From an uncultured Ruminococcus sp. (lineage in GTDB: Bacteria > Bacillota > Clostridia > Oscillospirales > Ruminococcaceae): a DNA stretch of 5,171 nt. Each line of letters opens with the position of its first letter. The stretch's first letter is position 1. Location of the stretch: positions 1 through 5,171 of the forward strand of contig CALEPT010000066.1 in assembly GCA_937910385.1 (NCBI GenBank). The letters are read 5' to 3'. Under the pieces are notes generated by a model. That model was not told the origin of the DNA and did not search any database. It worked only from the letters and a program-made list of their open reading frames with translations. This document shows, piece by piece, positions 1 to 5,171 of this stretch. The translations under genes were made by a program, and so were the position numbers.

Positions 1-39
1 ATACATTTTGCTCTGTACGATACTGCCCACTGATGCCAA

Positions 40-67
40 GTTATCATTTTTTTAGCGCCATGATAAC
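40..67. repeat. 8-bp perfect inverted repeat in the left control region
   Basis: GTTATCAT (40-47) and ATGATAAC (60-67) are exact inverted copies separated by 12 bases that include a run of seven T. On the leftward transcript expected from the 123-151 promoter this would fold into an 8-bp stem with an A-rich loop. At DNA level it could instead be a repressor operator. No U-run follows the stem on the leftward strand, so it is not a standard intrinsic terminator. I could not identify a binding protein or RNA family. Confidence 0.5.
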
Positions 68-84
68 AAAAACCAGCGACTTAT

Positions 85-114
85 AGGAGAATATGTGCCT
101 GGTGGCTTGCTCCT
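85..114 (-). other. Possible 5' stem-loop at the start of the leftward transcript
   Basis: Read leftward, AGGAG (114-110) can pair with CTCCT (89-85), and inside it GCC (106-104) can pair with GGC (99-97) around a four-base loop. The predicted transcription start of the leftward promoter lies near base 116, so this hairpin would sit at the very 5' end of that RNA. The AAGGAG there looks like a ribosome binding site, but no ATG, GTG or TTG follows at usable distance. That favours a structural or untranslated leader role. The fold is by eye only. Confidence 0.35.
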
Positions 115-122
115 TATTTGGT

Positions 123-151
123 ATTATAGCGCAGATCGGGGCGGTTGTCAA
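123..151 (-). promoter_or_regulatory. Perfect-consensus leftward sigma-A promoter
   Basis: On the minus strand TTGACA (151-146) is followed after exactly 17 bases by TATAAT (128-123). Both hexamers and the spacer are perfect matches to the vegetative promoter consensus. Transcription would start near 116 and run off the left edge, leaving at least 115 bases of leader or RNA gene inside the window. The driven gene is not visible. Such strong promoters with long structured leaders are typical of small RNAs or constitutively expressed cargo genes such as resistance genes, but which applies here cannot be told. A GATC site (134-137) lies in the spacer. Confidence 0.75.
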
Positions 152-183
152 GCATTTTTAATGTCAAAAAGCTATTAAAGCAC

Positions 184-212
184 TTGAATTATTGTAGAAT
201 ATGTGGTATAAT
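184..212 (+). promoter_or_regulatory. Rightward promoter of the methyltransferase operon
   Basis: TTGAAT (184-189) is followed by a 17-base spacer and TATAAT (207-212). A TG at 204-205 gives an extended -10 element. The start of transcription would be near 219, leaving a leader of about 25 bases before the ATG at 244. A second TATAAT lies at 222-227 but has no good -35 box. The promoter is divergent from the 123-151 promoter, with -35 boxes 32 bases apart. Bases 151-173 hold a weak interrupted inverted repeat (AGC-TTTTT / AAAAA-GCT) between the two promoters that could bind a regulator. Confidence 0.75.
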
Positions 213-243
213 GGAGAAAAATATAATAAAGTGAGAACAGATC

Positions 244-1050
244 ATGGCAAAACCTTTTTTAAAATGGGCTGGTGGAAAAAAATGGTTCATTAATCAAGAA
301 CGTGATAGATTGCCGCTCCACTTCAATCGTTATATAGAACCATTCTTAGGCGGAGGGTCTGTATTTTTTTATATTAATCCGCAACAAGCAATTCTTAGCG
401 ATATAAACAATGAATTAGTCAATGCATATATTTGTTTACGAGACGAATTTGAAAGCGTATATAAAAACTTACATATACATCAAATCCATAATTCCGAAGA
501 ATACTATTACATAATAAGAGATAGGCAAACAAGGACAAGCGTTACTTCTGCTGCTAGAACAATTTACCTTAACAAAGCGTGTTTTAATGGAGTATATCGA
601 GTAAACAGAGATGGAAAATTTAACGTCCCTTATGGAAAAGTAAAAAACGTTCTATTTGATAGAAACGCTCTACAAGAAGCATCTATTGCCTTGAGAGGTG
701 CTGAGATATTATGTCAAGATTTTGAAGCAACAATCGACCAAGCTGAACAAGACGATTTTATTTTTTGTGATCCACCTTATGCTGTTTTGAACGAAGATAA
801 CCGTTTTGTCTCATATACAGCAAATCTGTTTTCTTGGAACGATCAAGTTAGACTATCACAAGCGTTAAATCGTGCAGCACAAAGAGGCGTAAAAATTCTT
901 ATGACTAACGTGGATCATCAAGCTGTTAGAGCGTTATATGAAATTCTTCAAGGTTTTGAATTTGAAGTAGTTGAGCGAAAATGTGTTATTTCAAGTCAAT
1001 TAAATGCCAGACGCATTTATACTGAATTAATTGTTACAGCTAATATGTAG
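244..1050 (+). CDS. Dam-like D12-class adenine-N6 DNA methyltransferase
   Basis: This 268-residue protein should transfer a methyl group from S-adenosylmethionine to the N6 of adenine in a short DNA site. It carries the D12/Dam landmarks in order: FLKWAGGK at 5-12, the AdoMet-binding FLGGGS at 34-39, SDIN..L at 52-58, the DNA-recognition stretch FNGVYR...FNVPYG at 114-131, and the catalytic DPPY at 176-179. Length is close to E. coli Dam (278) and DpnM, so it looks complete. K7, N115, R119 and P129 line up with E. coli Dam K9, N120, R124 and P134, which suggests a GATC or related target. The position equivalent to Y138 is V133, so specificity may differ. The ATG at 244 is chosen because it gives the family's normal N-terminus. 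Its ribosome binding site is weak (AAGTGAG, 229-235), hinting at low expression. It is first in an operon with the DGQHR-nuclease gene 24 bases downstream, so it most likely protects host DNA from that partner. Confidence 0.95.
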   Translation: MAKPFLKWAGGKKWFINQERDRLPLHFNRYIEPFLGGGSVFFYINPQQAILSDINNELVNAYICLRDEFESVYKNLHIHQIHNSEEYYYIIRDRQTRTSVTSAARTIYLNKACFNGVYRVNRDGKFNVPYGKVKNVLFDRNALQEASIALRGAEILCQDFEATIDQAEQDDFIFCDPPYAVLNEDNRFVSYTANLFSWNDQVRLSQALNRAAQRGVKILMTNVDHQAVRALYEILQGFEFEVVERKCVISSQLNARRIYTELIVTANM

Positions 1051-1059
1051 TTATTATTT

Positions 1060-1066
1060 AGGAGGT
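1060..1066 (+). promoter_or_regulatory. Strong Shine-Dalgarno of the DGQHR-nuclease gene
   Basis: AGGAGGT lies eight bases before the ATG at 1075 and fixes that start. It is much stronger than the ribosome binding site of the upstream methyltransferase gene, so the large effector may be translated at least as well as the protective enzyme from the same mRNA. Confidence 0.85.
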
Positions 1067-1074
1067 CCGTTAAT

Positions 1075-3357
1075 ATGACTAATTGGGAAAATATTGTCTC
1101 AGGCAAAGAACTAATAACTGCAAAAAACAAGCGGAAAAATCTATATATTGAAGCCCGTGAAAGAAAAGTCGCTTTAGAAGAACTTGAAGAAGAAGGATGG
1201 GAATATGTTAAAGATTATGCTGATCCAAAATTCATAAAGGTCAGAAAAGAAAAACCGTTCTTTGAACGCTTCGAAGATCAGATTTGGCTTCTATTCTTCC
1301 AAATGGGGTTTAAGCATCTAAATCGAGACGCTAATTTCAAAATGAATTATGATTTTAATAATCCTGATTTCACACAGCAGATTGATGTTTTTGCAGCAGA
1401 TGATGAAACCGTATTAATTGTTGAATGTAAATCGTCCGAAGAATTAAACGAAGTACAGTTCAAAAAGGATATTGAAAAATTTCACGGGCAAATGGAAGGG
1501 TTAAGGAAATGTGCACTTAAACAGTACCCTGGAAGAAAAGTCAAGTTTATATGGGCTACTCATAATTGCATTATGAGTGCAAAAGATATAAAGAGATTAC
1601 AAGAATGGGATATTATTTTCTTTAGCGATTCAACAATCCAATATTACAGCGAGTTAGTTAAACATTTAGGCACTTGTTCAAGATACCAACTTTTAGGAAA
1701 TCTTTTGGCAAATACCGAAATAAAAAATATGCAAAATAAAGTGTTGGCAATTAAAGGTAAAATGGGTGGTCATGAATACTATGAGTTTTCCATTGAACCT
1801 GAAAAACTTCTGAAAATAGGATATGTTCTTCATAGAAGCGAAGCAAACAAAAATATGATGCCTACATATCAAAGAATAATAAAAAGGAAAAGATTAAAAG
1901 AAGTACAGTCATTCATTAATGATGGTGGCTATTTTCCAAATTCTATTATTATTAGTATTGATAGTGGTGGAAGGAAACTTCAATTTGATGAATCACCTAC
2001 GAAATTAGATGATTCTATTTCCAAGATTGGAGTTCTTCATCTTCCAAAACGGTATCATTCCGCTTACATCATTGATGGACAACATAGACTATATGGTTAT
2101 TCTGATTCTGAATACGCCAATAGTAACTCTATTCCAATTGTTGCATTTGTGGATTTAGAGCGTTCGGAACAGTTAAAGCTGTTTATGGACATTAACGAAA
2201 ACCAAAAATCTGTTTCTAAAACACTTCGAATAACTCTAAACAGTGATATGCTTTGGGATTCTCCAAATCAAAATGAACGTCGAGATGCCATAAGATCTAA
2301 GATTGCGCAAATGTGTGGAGAAGAGCAATCATCACCATTATTAGGAAGAGTTGTGATAGGCGAAGATGAAAAAAATAATATAAAATGTATTACAATACAG
2401 GCTATTCAATTGGCATTACAAAAATGTTCTTTCTTTTCTACTTTCGCAAAGAACAATATTATTGCCACTAATGGCAGCTTTGACTTAGGGGATAATCAAG
2501 CAACTATCGATCGATTCTATCCATTTCTTGAAGGTTGTTTTAAGGCAGTCAAAAATGAATGCGAAACAGAATGGGCGTTAGGTGAACAAGGAATACTTAC
2601 TATAAATCGTGGTATTCAGGGAATTATTAGGATAATTAACGACATTGTTAATCTACTTATTGCGCAAAACAAGTTATTTCCTCTAACTCAAGATATTGAT
2701 GAAATGATTAATGAAGTAGAATACTATCTATCGCCATTACTGAATCATATCAACAAGCTAACAGAAGAGCAGAGAATAGAGCTAAAAAGCTTTTATGGTG
2801 GTGGAGCAGAAAACAAATATTTGCGCTATTTCCAAAAAGTTATTCACGATTCACTAACCGAATTTAGTCCCGAAGGTTTAGAAGAATACATAGAGAATGC
2901 GACAAAGGAATATAATGCGACTTCAAAAGAATACATTTCTGCAATAGAAGAAAAACTTAAAGATGTTATTGCTGAAGCACTACAAGAGTATTACGGCGAC
3001 AAATGGTTAATCAAAGGATTACCTAAAACAACATATAAAGAAGCAGAAAAAGCTGCTAGTGATAAAAACTATGAGCTGTTATCCAATGACGAGGAATCAG
3101 ACATTGAGCCCTGGGACTGTATAAGTTTATCTGATTGTAAAGACATTGTTGTCTATTCGCATAACTGGAGCGAAATATTTGAATCGATTATAACAAGGCC
3201 CGAAGATCAGAAACTTTCGACCAAAGAGCAAAAGACCGAGTGGATTAGTACAATTAGCAAGGAAAAGAATAGGCTTTCAAAATCAACGTATAGCGTTCCA
3301 AAATCGTCTTTTGAATTAATAAGCAATATTTATGCTTGGTTAGTTGGAACTGAATAA
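1075..3357 (+). CDS. PD-(D/E)XK nuclease-like / DGQHR (DndB-related) / HEPN-like fusion protein
   Basis: This 760-residue protein has three parts. Residues about 60-200 resemble a PD-(D/E)XK nuclease: E67 in a helix, D104 in QQIDVF, then E117 and K119 in VLIVECKS, the arrangement of a metal-dependent DNA-cutting site. Residues about 255-480 are a DGQHR domain related to DndB: YQR at 265-267, FPNSIIIS at 287-294, the signature DGQHR at 334-338, and FMDINENQK at 370-378. Residues about 600-760 look like the Swt1-type HEPN region often found at the end of long DGQHR proteins: YYGDKWLIKGLP at 639-650, SLSDCKDI at 684-691, NWSEIF at 697-702. Where an active HEPN ribonuclease has RN...H, this one has KNRLSK (731-736). 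There is no signal peptide or membrane segment, so it should be cytoplasmic. It shares an operon with a Dam-like methyltransferase. I infer a restriction-like effector that recognises DNA state. A regulatory role, as known for DndB, is the alternative. The DGQHR call is firm, the nuclease call good, the HEPN call tentative. Confidence 0.88.
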   Translation: MTNWENIVSGKELITAKNKRKNLYIEARERKVALEELEEEGWEYVKDYADPKFIKVRKEKPFFERFEDQIWLLFFQMGFKHLNRDANFKMNYDFNNPDFTQQIDVFAADDETVLIVECKSSEELNEVQFKKDIEKFHGQMEGLRKCALKQYPGRKVKFIWATHNCIMSAKDIKRLQEWDIIFFSDSTIQYYSELVKHLGTCSRYQLLGNLLANTEIKNMQNKVLAIKGKMGGHEYYEFSIEPEKLLKIGYVLHRSEANKNMMPTYQRIIKRKRLKEVQSFINDGGYFPNSIIISIDSGGRKLQFDESPTKLDDSISKIGVLHLPKRYHSAYIIDGQHRLYGYSDSEYANSNSIPIVAFVDLERSEQLKLFMDINENQKSVSKTLRITLNSDMLWDSPNQNERRDAIRSKIAQMCGEEQSSPLLGRVVIGEDEKNNIKCITIQAIQLALQKCSFFSTFAKNNIIATNGSFDLGDNQATIDRFYPFLEGCFKAVKNECETEWALGEQGILTINRGIQGIIRIINDIVNLLIAQNKLFPLTQDIDEMINEVEYYLSPLLNHINKLTEEQRIELKSFYGGGAENKYLRYFQKVIHDSLTEFSPEGLEEYIENATKEYNATSKEYISAIEEKLKDVIAEALQEYYGDKWLIKGLPKTTYKEAEKAASDKNYELLSNDEESDIEPWDCISLSDCKDIVVYSHNWSEIFESIITRPEDQKLSTKEQKTEWISTISKEKNRLSKSTYSVPKSSFELISNIYAWLVGTE

Positions 3358-3362
3358 ATTGT

Positions 3363-3401
3363 AGTAGCGCCTTTATCTTAACCGAAAAAGGCGCTACTTT
3401 T
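3363..3401 (+). terminator. Intrinsic terminator of the methyltransferase/DGQHR operon
   Basis: A 12-bp perfect stem (3363-3374 with 3387-3398, core GTAGCGCC/GGCGCTAC) encloses a 12-base loop and ends in TTTT (3398-3401). It starts six bases after the TAA of the large gene, the expected place for the end of the operon. Read leftward the stem is followed only by a mixed ACAATTT tract, so it may stop the converging mobilization transcript weakly. It also marks the boundary between the AT-rich cassette and the G+C-richer region to the right. Confidence 0.9.
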
Positions 3402-3413
3402 CTCAAGAGCCAA

Positions 3414-3818
3414 TCACACATACACCATAGCCGCATACACAGGATCTCTGGCAATCAGACGATCCATGTTCTCCAGCCCTCTCGCCTTTGCAAGATTACC
3501 GACCGCCACAGCTCTGAGATACTCTATATCATTTTCGAGCATCATTCCGACCTGGCGTTCAATGGCTTCCGCTACGGAACGGTCAAGCTCGGTCAGGTAG
3601 CTTAGAATCGTGCCGTCGTTGACGAGCTTTTTCAGCCTTGCAGGACGGTACTCCGCCGAGTAGTGCAAATGATACTTGATGTGGTCGGAGCTGAATGTTG
3701 TCACGCTCGGCTCGGCATCGGGCGTGTTGTGGGTAACGGTCAGGGCATCGGTGTCGAGAACCCATACGGGTTTGTTCTTGCCGCCCACCTGTACCTTGTC
3801 TTTGCTTCTGATGATCAT
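3414..3818 (-). CDS. Small conserved-looking protein downstream of the relaxase, possibly TnpV-like
   Basis: I do not firmly recognise this 134-residue protein. The ATG at 3818 is preferred over an in-frame ATG at 3848 because AGGAGG (3826-3831) sits seven bases ahead of it and the longer form would overlap the relaxase end. The N-terminal part (about 1-35) is short beta-like segments around VWVLDTDALTVTHNT. The rest is mainly helical: YRPARLKKLVNDGTILSYL, an acidic helix containing AEAIERQV, and a final helix ending AAMVYV. The pattern 'RP..L..L...G.+..YL.E' followed by charged helices recalls TnpV proteins of Tn4451-type elements, whose function is unknown, but the match is from memory and weak. 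It has no signal peptide or membrane helix. It lies 14 bases after the relaxase stop on the same strand, so it is almost certainly co-transcribed with it and may belong to mobilization or element upkeep. Confidence 0.8.
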   Translation of the reverse strand: MIIRSKDKVQVGGKNKPVWVLDTDALTVTHNTPDAEPSVTTFSSDHIKYHLHYSAEYRPARLKKLVNDGTILSYLTELDRSVAEAIERQVGMMLENDIEYLRAVAVGNLAKARGLENMDRLIARDPVYAAMVYV

Positions 3819-3832
3819 AATAATACCTCCTG

Positions 3833-5122
3833 TTATTCCAGTCCCCACGATTTCTTTCTTCTGGTGGTGGACTGCTGTACTTCCTGTTCACGCTGACTGT
3901 GAACATACTCCTGAGCCTGTCTGACCTCAGCATACTTCTGCGGCTCTAAGCGTTTCAGCAGGCTCACGAACTCCGTCAGGTCATCGACCTCAGCTGACAG
4001 TTCAGCGTTATCACGGCGAAGCTCCGTGCGTTCTTCTGCTGCACATTTCCAGCGCTGACACACATCATCATACTCTTTCATCGCAGCATCGAGCTTTTCA
4101 TGGAGAGAGTAGATCGTATTGCCGGACTTGTGAGCGTTATCATTGACTTTTTTGACAAGCTTGCAGAGCCTCTGCACCTTGGCGATGATAGCATCCTTGT
4201 GCTCCATGATAGACAGCTTACCGTCAAGCAGACCGACAAGCTCTCTGCGGAGCTGATCGCACTCATCCTCGATCTTGAACTCCTTTTCATAGTCGGGAAT
4301 GTAGTTGAGTATTGCCTTGACCTGTGCTGTTTTCTGCTCGATCTGCTGGTCGAGCTTTTCACATTCTGACTGCTTGTCGGTAAGCTCCGTTTCGACTTGC
4401 GCCTTTTCTTCATTCAGCCGCCTGATCTCGTCCTCGTGTTCGCCGTATTCCTCGACGGTGTAGCTGTACCCTCTGGACTTCTTCGGCTCGGAAATTTCAA
4501 TGCCGTGAGCCTTGCATATATCTCTCAGCACTTCCCACTCACGAATCCGCCAGCGGTTATTTGCCATTTCACCTTTTCCGAAGCCCATTTCTTCCAGAGC
4601 TTTCGCCTTTGCGTTACGGACTTCAAGACCACTCTTGTAATGCCCAATGGGGATAAAGTTAATGTGTAAATGCGGCGTGGCTTCGTCAAGGTGCATCACA
4701 GCATTGAATGTGTAGAAATTCGGATTTCGCTCTTGAAATCCCTCCATGTATTCACGCAGGCACTCTTTGGCAATCTCCGCATCGGGAGTGCCGACACCCG
4801 TATCATCTCTTGTGCCGATGTAAACAAGATGTTCATAGAAGCTCTTTTGCTTGTTCGCTCCCTCGATCACGCTCTTACTCGGCTCACGGTTGAACAGGTG
4901 CTGAAAGTAATCGGGAATACGGCGGTCATTTCTTTTCTGACGGGCATTGTATCTCTCTACCGCTTCGCCAAAAAGCTGATGATAGGCTTCACCTAAATCC
5001 TGCTGAACAAAAATGATATTGTCCGGCGTTCTGAACGGGTCAATATTCTTGGCAGTGAACTCTCGGTTGTTATGCGACAGGCTGCCTTTTCCCTGACACA
5101 TCGAGATCGTTTTTGTACTCAT
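3833..5122 (-). CDS. MobV/Pre-type mobilization relaxase
   Basis: This 429-residue protein is a plasmid recombination/mobilization enzyme (Mob_Pre family). It should nick the element's transfer origin, stay bound to the cut end and lead the strand into a recipient using another element's conjugation machinery. The N-terminal relaxase domain (about 1-215) shows SHNNRE at 16-21, matching the KHNER motif of MobM of pMV158 whose histidine (H22) attacks DNA, so H17 is the likely nucleophile. The metal-binding motif HLDEATPHLH is at 144-153. Residues about 225-275 and 330-420 are rich in Glu, Lys, Leu and Gln and look like coiled coils, as is usual for MobV C-termini that mediate dimers or contacts with transfer proteins. 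The start at 5122 is supported by AAGGAG (5130-5135) seven bases upstream. The frame is also open to the window edge, so a longer form is not excluded. The gene is complete and intact. Confidence 0.93.
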   Translation of the reverse strand: MSTKTISMCQGKGSLSHNNREFTAKNIDPFRTPDNIIFVQQDLGEAYHQLFGEAVERYNARQKRNDRRIPDYFQHLFNREPSKSVIEGANKQKSFYEHLVYIGTRDDTGVGTPDAEIAKECLREYMEGFQERNPNFYTFNAVMHLDEATPHLHINFIPIGHYKSGLEVRNAKAKALEEMGFGKGEMANNRWRIREWEVLRDICKAHGIEISEPKKSRGYSYTVEEYGEHEDEIRRLNEEKAQVETELTDKQSECEKLDQQIEQKTAQVKAILNYIPDYEKEFKIEDECDQLRRELVGLLDGKLSIMEHKDAIIAKVQRLCKLVKKVNDNAHKSGNTIYSLHEKLDAAMKEYDDVCQRWKCAAEERTELRRDNAELSAEVDDLTEFVSLLKRLEPQKYAEVRQAQEYVHSQREQEVQQSTTRRKKSWGLE

Positions 5123-5129
5123 AGATCGT

Positions 5130-5135
5130 CTCCTT
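5130..5135 (-). promoter_or_regulatory. Shine-Dalgarno of the relaxase gene
   Basis: Read leftward, AAGGAG ends seven bases before the ATG at 5122. It decides the relaxase start, because the reading frame continues open upstream to the right edge of the window without another ATG. Confidence 0.8.
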
Positions 5136-5151
5136 TTTATCTGTATCTGAA

Positions 5152-5165
5152 CCCTCTGACGAGGG
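5152..5165. repeat. Short hairpin just upstream of the relaxase gene
   Basis: CCCTC (5152-5156) and GAGGG (5161-5165) form a five-bp inverted repeat around a TGAC loop, 30 bases before the relaxase ATG. MobV transfer origins commonly lie just upstream of the mob gene and contain small hairpins, so this could be part of an oriT, or a leader hairpin. The window ends six bases later, so it cannot be judged further. Confidence 0.35.
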
Positions 5166-5171
5166 GAATTG

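Noticed and set aside
1..47. Minus-strand frame starting at 47 and open to the left edge
   Set aside because: Only 15 codons are visible and there is no ribosome binding site ahead of the ATG. It is mentioned as part of the leftward leader but not called as a gene.
93..161. Plus-strand 22-codon frame (starts MCLVAC) preceded by AGGAG, its upstream open frame from the left edge ending TAG at 84-86
   Set aside because: The ribosome-binding-like site is only three bases from the ATG, no plus-strand promoter is visible ahead of it, and the frame lies antisense across the strong leftward promoter. It could be a leader peptide, but nothing supports it beyond being open.
1075..3357. Assignment of the large gene as dndB of a phosphorothioate system
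   Set aside because: It is about twice the usual DndB length, carries extra N- and C-terminal domains, and no dndA/C/D/E or ssp genes are in the window.
3819..3848. Longer start for the small gene (ATG at 3848)
   Set aside because: It would overlap the relaxase end and encode the ribosome binding site that serves the ATG at 3818.
3583..3933. Other long open frames on either strand within the relaxase and small-gene region
   Set aside because: They are shadows of the G+C-richer genes. They lack ribosome binding sites and recognisable motifs, and the overlapping frames have clear family signatures and proper starts.
5137..5171. Minus-strand open frame from the right edge ending in TAA at 5139-5137
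   Set aside because: It could be the end of an upstream gene co-transcribed with the relaxase, but eleven codons are too few to support a call.
1..5171. CRISPR array, tRNA or rRNA genes, insertion-sequence ends
   Set aside because: No regularly spaced direct repeats, no tRNA-like cloverleaf, no rRNA signature and no transposase with terminal inverted repeats were seen on reading both strands.

Overview
The window looks like a piece of a mobilizable element from a low-G+C Gram-positive bacterium, probably a gut Clostridia relative. The evidence is strong AGGAGG-type ribosome binding sites 7-8 bases before starts, near-consensus sigma-A type promoters, and a MobV/Pre-type relaxase of the kind common in Firmicutes elements. 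The genus cannot be named from sequence alone.

Layout. Bases 1-243 hold no convincing gene. They form a divergent control region: a perfect-consensus promoter fires leftward off the window (minus strand, 123-151) into a leader that can fold, and a TTGAAT/extended TATAAT promoter (184-212) fires rightward. The rightward promoter drives a tight two-gene, AT-rich operon. The first gene (244-1050) is a Dam-like D12-class adenine-N6 DNA methyltransferase. The second (1075-3357) is a 760-residue protein with an N-terminal PD-(D/E)XK nuclease-like part (Glu-Cys-Lys signature), a central DGQHR (DndB-related) domain and a C-terminal region resembling Swt1-type HEPN domains with a degenerate catalytic motif. 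A 12-bp stem plus T-run terminator (3363-3401) closes the operon. From about 3410 to the right edge the base composition becomes clearly G+C-richer. There, two minus-strand genes converge on the terminator: a MobV relaxase (3833-5122) and, 14 bases downstream, a small conserved-looking protein (3414-3818) with a possible but weak resemblance to TnpV.

How it fits together. The left pair reads as a compact restriction-modification-like defence cassette. The methyltransferase would mark host DNA, and the large partner would sense DNA through its DGQHR domain and cut through its N-terminal nuclease. It appears to be cargo inserted beside the mobilization genes of an element with a different base composition. 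No dnd, ssp or dpd genes are visible, so the DGQHR protein is not part of an evident phosphorothioate or deazaguanine locus here. The domain fusion paired with a D12 methyltransferase is the most interesting object in the window. Its defence role is inference.
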